This document shows positions 42,281 to 51,453 of a stretch of DNA of 64,000 nt, piece by piece (the first letter of the stretch is position 1; the number at the start of each line of letters is the position of its first letter). The notes beneath the pieces were generated by a model. The model saw only the letters and a list, made by a program, of their open reading frames with translations, did not search any database and was not told where the DNA came from. The position numbers were made by a program, and so were the translations under genes. The DNA comes from Algoriphagus aquimarinus (GTDB lineage: Bacteria; Bacteroidota; Bacteroidia; Cytophagales; Cyclobacteriaceae). Location: the NCBI RefSeq assembly GCF_900112005.1, contig NZ_FOKK01000014.1:1-64000 (forward strand), read 5' to 3'.

Positions 42281-42447
42281 TAAAAATCTGCTGGAAAACT
42301 CTGCATCCTATATCTAAAACTGGTTAAATGAGCTGAGAAATGATACGCATTTACTGATAGAGGTTGCCAGCAAAACGTAGAAGGTAGTGGATTGTATTCT
42401 AAATCAATATCTATTTTGAAAAGTGGGGAGAGATCCCTTTTTTTGGA
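42281..42447 (+). pseudogene. Relic of the 3' end of an ardC-type gene
   Basis: The DNA from AAAAATCTGCTGGAAAACTC to the GGGGAGAGATCCC hairpin follows 50621-50782 (the ArdC 3' end and its terminator) with many substitutions and internal stops. The first 260 codons are absent. It shows that a second ArdC copy once existed here. Confidence 0.75.
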
Positions 42448-42481
42448 CTTATATTTAGCGTTCTTATGAATAGCTTCATAG

Positions 42482-42733
42482 TTGTTGGCTATATTCAAAC
42501 TATTAAATCATACCTCATATGAAAAGCATTTTTTCCTTCTTCCCTTAATGGTACTTACACTATATTCAGTTGATTTTGGCATTTATACCATGTTTCATGA
42601 GTTCATTCAGGAACATTACGCTTCGGATCATTTACTTGTTTTGGCGAATTTGGAAATTGAGAATGTGAAATTACCAATCCATTCTAGCAGGAACTTTTCA
42701 CCCAATAGCCTGACACAAATTTTAAATATTTGA
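42482..42733 (+). pseudogene. Lipoprotein gene relic, copy 1
   Basis: The frame includes FLLPLMVLTLYSVDFG, which lines up with HLPLMVFALFSCDKED at 59764. The lipobox Cys is replaced by Val, so the product could not be lipidated. It follows the ArdC relic just as the lipoprotein fragment at 50826 follows intact ArdC. Confidence 0.55.
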
Positions 42734-42984
42734 TTGATATAAATTGTACACAGGCAAATTCTTAATCCTGAATCGACTTCCATATTATATGGAACTGAAC
42801 CGATAAATATTTTTATTTTTTCAATTCCATCTTCCGCCAATTAAGCCTGATCTGGTCACACGAGGCTAGAGACTCTTATTCTGTTTAATGACTTTAGGAT
42901 CTCCGTTTTATTTTTTTTCAGGATTAATATTTTATTGTCTTCCATTAGAATAGGTTTGCTTCTCAATTTGCAAAGATTTTTCCG
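42734..42984. other. Intergenic region with an ArdC-leader relic
   Basis: Bases 42815-42877 (CGCCAATTAAGCCTGATCTGG, then CACACGAGGCTAGAGACT) repeat 49630-49690 upstream of ArdC with substitutions. A TTCCATATTATATGGAA palindrome lies at 42778-42794. Nothing else is recognised. Confidence 0.5.
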
Positions 42985-43014
42985 TTGGAAAATTCCTTTG
43001 ATTAAATACCTTTG
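42985..43014 (+). promoter_or_regulatory. Bacteroidota-type promoter of the potassium-uptake genes
   Basis: TTG (42985-42987), 19 bp, then TACCTTTG (43007-43014) fit TTG-N19-TAnnTTTG. The ATG at 43019 is only 4 bp further, so the transcript would start at or after this ATG if both are right: either a leaderless mRNA or a slightly later start codon. Confidence 0.65.
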
Positions 43015-43018
43015 ACGG

Positions 43019-44767
43019 ATGAAGTTCGATTTGAAATATTTAAACAGAATTGCATTTTGGATTAGCGTTCTGGGAATTTTTGCCATCATTTCCGATTTTG
43101 GGTTTTTTCAGCAACGGTCAACACAACGTTTTTTTGACGGATTTTTCTTTTTTGTTCTGGCCATAGGAATTGTGTCGACAATCTTCCGGTATCTCAGTAT
43201 AAATAAGAGAATAAGAAAGAGTGTATTTGTCTTTGATTTATTTTCAGTTGTTTTCACTCTGTGGATCTATTATATGTTCCTGTTTGTAGGGGTTCCATTT
43301 GAAACAGATCTCATACTCGAAAATCCGATTTGGGTTCGGATAGCAGTCCTTGCCACCTTTATCAGAGAGTTTTCTGAGTTGAAAGTGAATTATAAAAGGA
43401 CGATTTTGAATCCGGCACAATTATTTGTTGGAAGTTTTTTTTTGATAATCCTTTTTGGTACTGGAATGCTAATGCTTCCAAATGCAACATATAATGGACT
43501 TTCGTTTGTTGATGCTCTTTTTACATCCACTAGTGCTGTTTGTGTCACAGGCTTGGTGGTAGTGGATACAGGAAGCTACTTTACCGAGTTTGGGCAAGTA
43601 ATTATCATGTTGCTAATACAGATTGGGGGATTGGGTATCTTGACTTTTGCTAGTTATTTCAGTTATTTTTTTAGTGGTGGTGTTACCTATGAAAATCAAT
43701 TGGTGTTGGGTGATATTAACAATTCAAAAAAATTAGGTGAAGTATATTCTACCTTAAAGAATGTGATTATGATTACGTTTGGAATTGAATTTTTCTCGGC
43801 AGTTTTGATATTTTTTAGTTTAGATACACAGAATTTTCCATCCCATATTAATAGATTCTTTTTCTCTGCATTTCATTCTATTTCCGCCTTTTGCAATGCT
43901 GGTTTTTCAACTTTGCCGAACAGCTTATTTGAAAAGGGATTTAAATATAATTATTTCCTGCACCTTGTTATAATTGCAACTTTTGTATTGGGAGGTTTGG
44001 GATTTTCTATTGTTTCAAATATTATAAACTACCTGAAGTATAGATCAATGAAGATTTTTTTCCATAAAAAAAGAAATTTTGAATCTAGACCATGGGTATT
44101 AAATATCAACAGTAGAATTAATTTAATTACCACGGTGAGTATTTCATTAGTTGCCTTTGCACTATTCTATATTTTGGAATTTCACAATACACTGGAAGGC
44201 CATACCAGTTTTGGGAAAATTGTTACCGCATTATTTGGTGCTACGACCCCAAGAACTGCTGGCTTTAATTCAATTGACACCTCCGCCATGTTATTCCCAA
44301 CAACGATGATGGTATTTCTGTTGATGTGGATTGGAGCATCCCCAGTCTCAACCGGGGGTGGTATTAAGACTAGTACCTTCGCGATTGCCACCTTAAATAT
44401 TTTAAGCTTGGCAAAAGGAAAAACTAGATTGGAGGTTTTTAGAAGAGAAATTGCGGACATTTCTGTCAGAAGAGCTTTTGCTACCATTTCTCTTTCATTG
44501 ATTGTTATTGGTTTAGGCATCATGTTGATTTCCTTATTCGACAGTGAGAAGAATTTAAAGGATATCGCTTTTGAATGCTTTTCTGCCTATAGTACTGTCG
44601 GTTTAAGCCTGGGTATTACAACAGCTCTATCTGAACCAAGTAAATTGATCCTCATCGTCATCATGTTTGTCGGTCGGGTAAGTATGTTGTCTATCATTAT
44701 TGCAATTTTCAAAAAAGTTAGGCATAAAAATTATCGGTATCCAACTGAAGAAATTACAATTAACTAA
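43019..44767 (+). CDS. TrkH/KtrB-family potassium uptake channel subunit
   Basis: The 582-residue membrane protein has four M1-P-M2 repeats with selectivity-filter segments SAVCVTGLVV, FCNAGFSTL, TPRTAGFNS and YSTVGLSLG. About 130 extra residues with three to four helices precede the first repeat, making it longer than typical KtrB (about 450). The following gene encodes its RCK gating partner. The pair imports potassium with Na or H coupling. A promoter sits right before the ATG. Confidence 0.94.
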   Translation: MKFDLKYLNRIAFWISVLGIFAIISDFGFFQQRSTQRFFDGFFFFVLAIGIVSTIFRYLSINKRIRKSVFVFDLFSVVFTLWIYYMFLFVGVPFETDLILENPIWVRIAVLATFIREFSELKVNYKRTILNPAQLFVGSFFLIILFGTGMLMLPNATYNGLSFVDALFTSTSAVCVTGLVVVDTGSYFTEFGQVIIMLLIQIGGLGILTFASYFSYFFSGGVTYENQLVLGDINNSKKLGEVYSTLKNVIMITFGIEFFSAVLIFFSLDTQNFPSHINRFFFSAFHSISAFCNAGFSTLPNSLFEKGFKYNYFLHLVIIATFVLGGLGFSIVSNIINYLKYRSMKIFFHKKRNFESRPWVLNINSRINLITTVSISLVAFALFYILEFHNTLEGHTSFGKIVTALFGATTPRTAGFNSIDTSAMLFPTTMMVFLLMWIGASPVSTGGGIKTSTFAIATLNILSLAKGKTRLEVFRREIADISVRRAFATISLSLIVIGLGIMLISLFDSEKNLKDIAFECFSAYSTVGLSLGITTALSEPSKLILIVIMFVGRVSMLSIIIAIFKKVRHKNYRYPTEEITIN

Positions 44768-44774
44768 AGATGAA

Positions 44775-45467
44775 ATGAAATATATAGTTGTAGGTCTCGG
44801 AAACTTTGGTTCCTCGCTTTCTCAAAAATTAACAGCTCAAGGAAATGAGGTGATTGGGATTGATACAAGAATGGAGAAAGTTGATTTATATAAGGAAAAA
44901 ATTTCTCATACCATCTGCATGGATGCTACTGATGAGTTTACAGTTTCGGGTTTACCGCTGGAAGATACTGATATTGTAATAGTGGCTATCGGAGAAGATC
45001 AGGGTGCGAATATTATGTCAACTGCTATATTTAAAAATATGCAAGTTAAGCGATTGATTAGCAGGGCAATTAATCCACTTCATGAAAAAGTTTTAAAAGC
45101 AATTGGAGTGGATGAAATTGTCCATCCTGAAGAAGAAACAGCAGAGAGGTGGTCGAAAAAGCTATGTATTAAAAATGTAGTAGATTCTTTTGAGTTAAAT
45201 GAACATTTTAGTATTGTTGAAGCAAAGGTACCGAAGGAGTACATCGGAAGGACCATCAGAGAAATTGGGTTTCGAAGTAAATTTAACCTATTGGTATTAA
45301 CTATTATGAAACAGCATGAAGTAAAAAGTTTGCTGGGGTCTCAACAAACCGAAATGAACATACAGGGAATTGCTACTCCGGATCAAAAGCTGGAGAGAAC
45401 GGATATTTTGGTACTATATGGGTCAAATAAACACATCAAAGAATTTTTTAAATTTGAGAAAATATGA
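44775..45467 (+). CDS. TrkA/KtrA-family RCK gating protein
   Basis: The 230-residue cytoplasmic protein starts at ATG 44775, seven bases after the channel stop. It has a Rossmann RCK_N domain (VVGLGNFGSSLSQKLTAQGNEVIGID, with VVAIGEDQGANI) and an RCK_C domain from about residue 135 (FSIVEAKVPKEYIGRTIREIGFR). It binds nucleotide and controls opening of the channel. A longer open frame from 44700 overlaps the channel gene and is not supported. Confidence 0.94.
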   Translation: MKYIVVGLGNFGSSLSQKLTAQGNEVIGIDTRMEKVDLYKEKISHTICMDATDEFTVSGLPLEDTDIVIVAIGEDQGANIMSTAIFKNMQVKRLISRAINPLHEKVLKAIGVDEIVHPEEETAERWSKKLCIKNVVDSFELNEHFSIVEAKVPKEYIGRTIREIGFRSKFNLLVLTIMKQHEVKSLLGSQQTEMNIQGIATPDQKLERTDILVLYGSNKHIKEFFKFEKI

Positions 45468-45657
45468 TTTGAATTGGCATGGAATAATAGTTATGTAATA
45501 CAGGACAGTTACAATAACGCATCTTTAAAATTGTATCAATTTAAACTCGGTGCTATCTTTTCTATTTGGCTTATTCTGATAGGGAAAATGAATTATTGAA
45601 ATCAGAAGGTTCAAATGTGTTAAATCTGAAATGGGATGCATAACTTTAGAGCTATGG

Positions 45658-46740
45658 TTAACGGACATTCTTCTTGATGTACGTTCTGAAATAGTAAAAT
45701 CTCAAACCTGTAATAAATAGAATTATGGGAATAAGTCCTGAGATAAAAACCAAAATTCTCCCCATCATGCCTGCAATTTCTCCAATATGAATCGGATACA
45801 TTTGCACTGCTATTTGATCACTAACCAGATCACTCTCAAAGGAGACAGCATCAATAACTTTACGATTTTGATCTAGCTTTATTTCCTTGGTTTTTCTAAG
45901 GCCGGGAGAAATAAGCCGGTCTTTTACATATCTAAATTGATATGTTGAAGTTAAATTTTCGGGCAAGTAAATTGCTCGAAGCGAATAATTTTTCTCTGAC
46001 TTCTCCAATAAATCCTGTAAATCCAAGGTAGTGCCCACCTTCATCTTTTTCTCGGGTTTGGTGTTTTCTGTAAATCCATCCACCAACTTAAAACCCTCTT
46101 TATAGTAGGTGTTATAAGTAAAATATCCACCAGAAAATGCCATGACAAGTAAAGGTAGGAAAAAGAGAAATCCAAGTGTTTTATGAACATCATAGTTAAG
46201 CCTTTTCCTATTTCGTTTCCATCTAATTCTAACTCCTTTTATAAAATTAGATTTATACTTTTTCCACCATAAGAATAATCCAGAGGTGAGGATAAAAAGG
46301 AAAAACAAAATAGCATTTCCGCCCACAATGTATTTGCCAATTTCTGGAATTCCAAGGGTACGATGAATCATTAACAGATCCTCAAAAAATGAAATGGAAG
46401 CAGATTTTTGTCCTAGAACCATTCCATTTTCCGGATGATAATAAAATGTTTGACCATTAGTATAGACAATAGAAATCGTCTGCTGTTCCCGGTAAGGGAG
46501 GAATATCTTTGCTATAGTATCCTTTTGATTCTCGAATAGGGTCAGGGAGGTTTTTAAAAGTGCTTCTTCTGAAATTTTATCCATAGAATCCACCGCCAAT
46601 AATTTAGGGTTTAAAGCGGCTATTATCTCTGGCTGCCATACATACATAGAGCCAGTGAATCCGGTTATGGAAGCTAAAATACCGCAAGACATTCCTAAAT
46701 AAAGATGTATTTGCTTAACTATTCCTGAGAAAGGCTTCAA
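45658..46740 (-). CDS. PepSY-associated transmembrane protein
   Basis: The 360-residue protein has four membrane segments: the start KPFSGIVKQIHLYLGMSCGILASITGFTGSMYVWQPEI, two internal helices (about 135-155 and 185-210) and a C-terminal one. Periplasmic PepSY-type loops lie between them. The His residues in HLYLG and near VHKTLGF may bind haem. It is 67 bp downstream of the siderophore-type receptor on the same strand. Such pairs are thought to reduce or release iron from siderophores; the exact reaction is unknown. Confidence 0.92.
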   Translation of the reverse strand: MKPFSGIVKQIHLYLGMSCGILASITGFTGSMYVWQPEIIAALNPKLLAVDSMDKISEEALLKTSLTLFENQKDTIAKIFLPYREQQTISIVYTNGQTFYYHPENGMVLGQKSASISFFEDLLMIHRTLGIPEIGKYIVGGNAILFFLFILTSGLFLWWKKYKSNFIKGVRIRWKRNRKRLNYDVHKTLGFLFFLPLLVMAFSGGYFTYNTYYKEGFKLVDGFTENTKPEKKMKVGTTLDLQDLLEKSEKNYSLRAIYLPENLTSTYQFRYVKDRLISPGLRKTKEIKLDQNRKVIDAVSFESDLVSDQIAVQMYPIHIGEIAGMMGRILVFISGLIPIILFITGLRFYYFRTYIKKNVR

Positions 46741-46807
46741 GTAATAAATTTATTGGTGAAGGATGGTATTTGCTTATAAACTGGATAAATAACGTCGACC
46801 ATTATAT

Positions 46808-49192
46808 TTAAAAATTATAAGCTAAACTAAGGCGAGCATTCGCTCCTTCTCCTACTACAGTAAAAGATCTTAATGGAGCAGCCCACTGTGACCTTGCTGG
46901 CAAATAATACTCATTCAGAAGATTATTTATACCTAAGGAAACGTCGATATTGCTCTTTATTTTATAAGTCGCCGATAAGTTTACAAGCGTGTATCCATTA
47001 ACAGGAAATTCAGTATGCCTGAAGGCATAATTTCCTTTAGCGTCCTGAAATGGATCAAATCTTTTTCGATCGCTTAAATTTATTACGTTCAATGTTGTAC
47101 TTATCTTTTCAGTTGGACTCCATGTGGCATAAGCTGTTAATTTGGGTGCAGAAATAACATCCCCACCAACATAGCTTAAGTTATTTTCGTCTCCTTTAGG
47201 ATTCTTAAGTCCTTCTACATAGGAATAGGAAGCTCCCAGAAGCAATTTATTGTTGGAAAAAGCATAGTCTATGACAAACTCCCCACCGAATATTTTTTGC
47301 GGTAGTTCAGAAGGTACAAACGAATTTAATTCATCACTGAATACAACTCCGGTGCCTAGATTTGAGGTGCTATAGTAGCCTACTGCTTCTAAGCGCAGAT
47401 TCTTGAACTTAGAAATAAATCCGAATTCATAATTATTGGTGACAGCTGGTTCTAATAGAATATTGTCTATATTTTCAGCTATAGCAGATCTTAAAATGGA
47501 ACCTAAATCGGCTATGGAAAAGCCTTGAGAATAACTGATGTAAGGAATGAATTCCTGATGCTCAATATATCTGACTCCCATATTAAATGCTAGATTATCA
47601 AATGCTAGCTTTCCGCCTTGAACTGCTATCGAAGGGTTAAAGTTACCATCTCCCTTAGGCGAATAAGGCAGGGTATTATAATCGGCAATATTCATTTTCA
47701 AATCATCATATCGCAATCCAACTTTAAACGCCCACTTTTTGTCTAGTTTCAAAGTGGTTTGTAAATAAGGTGCTACACCCATAAGTTCAATATTTGGAAC
47801 CCAAAGCCTTCCATCTAACAAACCCTGATTAGTTTTGTCCATTAAAAGGTCCAGACCATAGATAAATGAGAGGTCAATGTTTCGATACGTATTGATTCGG
47901 GTACTGAAGTTAGGCCTTACACCATATTTTTCTGAATTGATTACAGATTGGCCTCCGTTTTCAAATTTATCCGAATAAAAGAAAATACTTTTTGCTTTAG
48001 AATAATATATGTCTGTTTCAAAATCGGTAGTACCTGAAAAAATAGCGTTCAAATTATATTTTAATCTCCCATTAATCAATTGTGAACCCGTAGGCTGCTC
48101 TTCCGGAATTGAACCCTTTATGCCATAGCCTGGCTCCAAGGAGTAATCTCCTTTCTCATTAAGTACCTGAACATTAGCAAAAACAGGAATAAACGGGGAG
48201 TCTTGTAGTGATTTGTAAAAGTTTCCGTTAAGCGTTATTTTTTGATTTTCTGAAAGCAAATACTCCAATTTACCGTATGTACTATAAATATTTGTGTTAT
48301 CAAGCCCATACGTTGGAAGAAGAGGTACCCCTTCCGCATCATATTTATTTCCGGTGTGTTCTATACTTCCACTGATGTAATAATTAAATTTATCCTTCTT
48401 GCCGGTAATGGATTGATAGATCCCGTAACCTAGTGCGTCTTCTGTATTGGAAAGCTGTGAGGTTCCCCAAATATTGGTGGTTCCACTTATTTTTTCTGTG
48501 GAAGTCGGGTTTTTAGTGATGTAGTTTATAAAACCCCCATTTCCTCCATTACCGAATATAGAAGTAGCTCCTTTTATTACCTCCACTCTACTTATATCAT
48601 TTGGATTGATGCTTCTAATTCCTAAAAGTCCATTTCGCAGCGGAGTGGATTGAGGAATTCCATCCACCATTACCAATAAGGATCGGCCTCTTAAAGTTTG
48701 TCCCCAATTGGAAAAAGTCCCTGTCCCCACGGCAAGACCAGGTACAGCAAATGCCAGTATTTCATTAATATTGGATGATAATTTGGTGAATTCTGTGAGT
48801 TTTTCGGAATTTACAACCGAGACTGAAGCAGGGATTTCAGAAAGGTATTCCGGGTTTCTGCTGGCAGAAATCACTACCTCATCCAAGCTACCGTAATCCT
48901 CCTTCAATAGTGTGTTGTAAGTCTCTATACTATTGGTAGTAAATGCTACTTTTTCTTTTGTGGTTTGGTAGCCTAACATTCTTACAGTTACTGTCCAGGT
49001 TCCTTCAGGAATGTCCTTTAAGTTATAAAATCCTTCAAAATCTGTTGTGGTTCCTACTTGTAATTCTTCCAGATATATCGTAACCCCTGGTAGTGGTTCC
49101 ATCGATTCATTGCTGACTTTACCATTTAATCCGGATTGGCAAAATGCATTTAGGCTGAGCAGAAGAAAAGCTGATAAAATAAAGTACTTCAT
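46808..49192 (-). CDS. TonB-dependent siderophore-type receptor
   Basis: The 794-residue outer membrane protein has a signal peptide (ends FCQS), a carboxypeptidase-regulatory-like domain (GLNGKVSNESMEPLPGVTIYLEE), a plug (ISASRNPEYLSEIPASVSVVN, LRGRSLLVMVDGIPQS, VEVIKGATSIFGNGGNGGFINYITK) and a barrel ending in LSLAYNF. The plug pattern and the downstream PepSY gene point to uptake of ferric siderophore. It has a promoter of the TAnnTTTG type directly upstream. Confidence 0.94.
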   Translation of the reverse strand: MKYFILSAFLLLSLNAFCQSGLNGKVSNESMEPLPGVTIYLEELQVGTTTDFEGFYNLKDIPEGTWTVTVRMLGYQTTKEKVAFTTNSIETYNTLLKEDYGSLDEVVISASRNPEYLSEIPASVSVVNSEKLTEFTKLSSNINEILAFAVPGLAVGTGTFSNWGQTLRGRSLLVMVDGIPQSTPLRNGLLGIRSINPNDISRVEVIKGATSIFGNGGNGGFINYITKNPTSTEKISGTTNIWGTSQLSNTEDALGYGIYQSITGKKDKFNYYISGSIEHTGNKYDAEGVPLLPTYGLDNTNIYSTYGKLEYLLSENQKITLNGNFYKSLQDSPFIPVFANVQVLNEKGDYSLEPGYGIKGSIPEEQPTGSQLINGRLKYNLNAIFSGTTDFETDIYYSKAKSIFFYSDKFENGGQSVINSEKYGVRPNFSTRINTYRNIDLSFIYGLDLLMDKTNQGLLDGRLWVPNIELMGVAPYLQTTLKLDKKWAFKVGLRYDDLKMNIADYNTLPYSPKGDGNFNPSIAVQGGKLAFDNLAFNMGVRYIEHQEFIPYISYSQGFSIADLGSILRSAIAENIDNILLEPAVTNNYEFGFISKFKNLRLEAVGYYSTSNLGTGVVFSDELNSFVPSELPQKIFGGEFVIDYAFSNNKLLLGASYSYVEGLKNPKGDENNLSYVGGDVISAPKLTAYATWSPTEKISTTLNVINLSDRKRFDPFQDAKGNYAFRHTEFPVNGYTLVNLSATYKIKSNIDVSLGINNLLNEYYLPARSQWAAPLRSFTVVGEGANARLSLAYNF

Positions 49193-49224
49193 TATCCTTA
49201 TTTAGATTAATTAAACTTAGATGA

Positions 49225-49255
49225 CAAATCTAGAAACTGAAGTTTATTATCCCAA
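49225..49255 (-). promoter_or_regulatory. Promoter of the siderophore-receptor gene
   Basis: On the - strand TTG (49253-49255), 20 bp, then TAGATTTG (49225-49232) match the Bacteroidota consensus. The ATG is 33 bp downstream. No Fur box of the classic kind is apparent. Confidence 0.65.
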
Positions 49256-49399
49256 GAAAATGTCATCTTTTTTTTATTAAAATATTCGTAGGATTTTTTT
49301 CACTGGCTAGTTCAATTCTAGAAATGTTTTTAAGCTGCTTCTGTCTTAAATTGTGAAACTAAAAAAGATATAATAACCGAATTATTTTGATTAAGACCG

Positions 49400-49486
49400 A
49401 TAAAGTGTCATTAGGAGCACTATAAGGCAGAATCTTTCCTGAGAAAATAGAGTAAGCATGTGATAGTGCGGCTAATGACACTTTAT
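49400..49486. repeat. Inverted repeat of about 24 bp flanking 39 bp
   Basis: ATAAAGTGTCATTAG-GA-GCACTAT at 49400-49423 is repeated inverted at 49463-49486 with a two-base difference (CC for GA). The size suits either transposon-like ends around a deleted core or the paired operator of a regulator. An HTH relic follows directly. Confidence 0.75.
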
Positions 49487-49489
49487 ATT

Positions 49490-49596
49490 GGTTTATTCAG
49501 TTTGAAAGTGGCAAGGAAAATCCTAGACTGAATACCCTTCAAAAAATTTCGGAGGTTTTAGGTATCATCGCATTTAGGACAGGTTCACCCACTTAA
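49490..49596 (+). pseudogene. XRE-family HTH gene relic
   Basis: The frame reads WFIQFESGKENPRLNTLQKISEVLGI, the typical second half of an XRE/Cro HTH domain (FE-x-GK-x-NP-x-L-x-TL-x-KI). There is no first half: the inverted repeat sits where it should be. It ends shortly after, so it is a gene remnant. Confidence 0.65.
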
Positions 49597-49629
49597 AATT
49601 CTCTAGCAGACCTCTTTAATTTTTTTTTA

Positions 49630-49805
49630 TTTTTTCTATTCCTTCTTACGCCAATTTAACCTGATTCCAGCACACGAGGCAAGAGACTACGGCATAAAGC
49701 CCGTGCTCTTGCCTTTGCTGGTTTATTCCGTTTCCTCTTGCACTTAGTGCCGGACTCAGGCTGGTTCAGCTTCATAAGTATTTGTAAAACCAAAACACAA
49801 AAGCT
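49630..49805 (+). promoter_or_regulatory. Structured leader of the ArdC gene
   Basis: It contains GGCAAGAG...CTCTTGCC (8-bp stem) around ACTACGGCATAAAGCCCGTG, followed by TTTGC. CGGCATAAAGCC is the motif shared with the radC-leader elements, hinting at common control. A diverged copy of its first 60 bases is at 42815-42877. Confidence 0.5.
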
Positions 49806-50756
49806 ATGAAGACTGAAACAAAAAAATCAGCAAAGAGAAGGAGGGGATCTAACTTTCAGGTAACAGGATCCCAATCTGATATCTATGAGAAGTTTACCAA
49901 TCTGATCATTGAGAAACTGAAACAGGGGATTATTCCCTGGAAGCAACCTTGGCATGAGATGGGACTTCCTGCAAATTATCTGACCAAGAAACCCTATAAG
50001 GGAATTAACCTCTGGATGCTCTTATCCTGTGGACATCAGTATCCGTATTACTTAACTTTTAAACAAGCTCAAGCGCTGGGAGGAAAAGTCAGGAAGGGAG
50101 CGAAGGCTATTCCCATATGCTATTGGAAATTTGCCTTTAGAGATAAGAAAACTGGAAAGGTGATTCCAGAAAGCCAAATTGGGTTGTATGATTTGAAACA
50201 GGTCACCCGATCTGGATTTCTCAAAGAGTTTAAGGTATTTCCCATAGAGCAGTTAGATGGGATAGAATGGGAGTTTCCAGAGTTGTCAACAATCGAGTCT
50301 CTGCCGGTAAATGAGCATTGCCGTAAGATCTATGAGGACATGGTAAGACCGCCGGAATTGATTCATAAGGGATCATCAGCTTATTATAGGACGGATCTCG
50401 ATCAAATCACCTTGCCGGAAAGAACCTTGTTTCCATCAAGTGAAGACTACTATGGAGTGCTTTATCATGAGCTGGTGCATTCGACTGGACATAACTCGAG
50501 ACTGGATCGGGTTGGTGTTTCAGACCCACAAGAATTTGCATCCGAAGAATATAGCAAAGAAGAACTGATTGCTGAAATGGGCGCAGGGTACCTGAATAAT
50601 TATACAGGGATCTTGGATAAGAATTTACTGGAAAACTCAGTAGCCTATATCCAAAACTGGTTAAACGAACTGCGAAATGACAAGCACCTCCTGATCGAGG
50701 CTGCAAGTAAAGCGCAGAAAGCAGTGGATTATATACTAAATGAATGTCCTTTTTAG
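49806..50756 (+). CDS. ArdC-like antirestriction protein
   Basis: The 316-residue protein has an N-terminal ssDNA-binding domain (DIYEKFTNLIIEKLKQGIIPWKQPW, PYKGINLWMLL, FKQAQALGGKVRKGAK) and a C-terminal zincin-like metalloprotease domain with YHELVHSTGH (about 220-229) and EELIAEMGAGYL supplying the third ligand. Such proteins protect incoming element DNA from restriction. It is typical cargo of the conjugative elements seen here. A relic of another copy is at 42281. Confidence 0.93.
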   Translation: MKTETKKSAKRRRGSNFQVTGSQSDIYEKFTNLIIEKLKQGIIPWKQPWHEMGLPANYLTKKPYKGINLWMLLSCGHQYPYYLTFKQAQALGGKVRKGAKAIPICYWKFAFRDKKTGKVIPESQIGLYDLKQVTRSGFLKEFKVFPIEQLDGIEWEFPELSTIESLPVNEHCRKIYEDMVRPPELIHKGSSAYYRTDLDQITLPERTLFPSSEDYYGVLYHELVHSTGHNSRLDRVGVSDPQEFASEEYSKEELIAEMGAGYLNNYTGILDKNLLENSVAYIQNWLNELRNDKHLLIEAASKAQKAVDYILNECPF

Positions 50757-50760
50757 GAGT

Positions 50761-50782
50761 AAGGGGAGAGATCCCCTTTTTT
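50761..50782 (+). terminator. Terminator after ArdC
   Basis: GGGGA-GAGA-TCCCC followed by TTTTTTG. The equivalent in the relic at 42424-42447 keeps the hairpin. Confidence 0.75.
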
Positions 50783-50825
50783 GTCATGCTTGTAGCACTC
50801 TCTGAGAGGGCTTCATAGTTATTGT

Positions 50826-50999
50826 ATGTATTCAAACTATGCAATAATAACTACTAAGAAAAGAAAATTTTTACTACTGAGTTTTTTGGCAACCATATTA
50901 TTCTCTTGCGATAAGAAGGATAATAAACCAACTTTTATCGCCCATCCGGGCATAATTCAGGAAACATTCAAACACCTTTTAATCCAGAAATCTCTATGA
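50826..50999 (+). pseudogene. Lipoprotein fragment, copy 2
   Basis: A 57-codon frame from ATG 50826 encodes a lipoprotein signal KKRKFLLLSFLATILFSCDKKDNKPTFI and then ends early. The lipobox LFSC is intact. Related relics are at 42482 and 59737, each behind a similar junction. It is probably the 5' end of a lost lipoprotein gene. Confidence 0.6.
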
Positions 51000-51202
51000 T
51001 AGCAGAGCCTATCACCCTTTATTTAAGGAAAGGGAGGGGTGGGCAAGCCCATTAAAAATTGGAAAGAATACTCGGGTGGAATTACAATTCCCACCCAGAA
51101 CCACGAGAATTGTGATTACGCCCTATAGGGTCAATTTGCTCCGCCAGCCGGGGGTCAACTTCATCGTTTTTTGAAATAGGTTGCTGATTTCTATTCCAGT
51201 GA
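51000..51202. other. Non-coding region with IS21-like end motifs
   Basis: GGGTCAATTTGCTCCG (51128-51143) and GGGTCAACTTCATCG (51152-51166) are near-repeats spaced 24 bp, like the multiple internal repeats at the ends of IS21-family elements in Bacteroidota. No istA or istB is present. A GGGTGG/CCACCC hairpin precedes it. Confidence 0.35.
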
Positions 51203-51397
51203 GTTCTGCTCCTGATCCAACTCGATGGGGAGGTGCATGACTATGATGGACGAAAAGAACATGATCTTACTATAGATGCCTCGATAAAAAAAATTAGGCA
51301 TATCCCTAACCAACCTGCGGACTTTTTACATAGAACTATGGGAAACTTCTTGCTTCGCTTTATGGTAGGTAACTCGACCTGCTTGTCACACAAATAG
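51203..51397 (+). pseudogene. Possible DUF559-type nuclease fragment
   Basis: An open frame of 64 codons without a start reads VLLLIQLDGEVHDYDGRKEHDLTIDASIKKI, which recalls the D-G-x-x-H-x-x-x-x-x-x-x-D pattern of DUF559/VSR-like endonucleases. The remainder does not fit the family. It is a relic at best. Confidence 0.35.
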
Positions 51398-51434
51398 GGG
51401 ACGGAGCCCAATTTTTTAACACAATAAAAAATCT

Positions 51435-51442
51435 TAGCTTTG
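51435..51442 (+). promoter_or_regulatory. Promoter -7 element of the metal-efflux operon
   Basis: TAGCTTTG matches TAnnTTTG 12 bp before the ATG at 51454, so the leader would be only a few bases long. This also argues for 51454 rather than the GTG at 51445 as start. Confidence 0.55.
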
Positions 51443-51453
51443 AAGTGGAAAAG

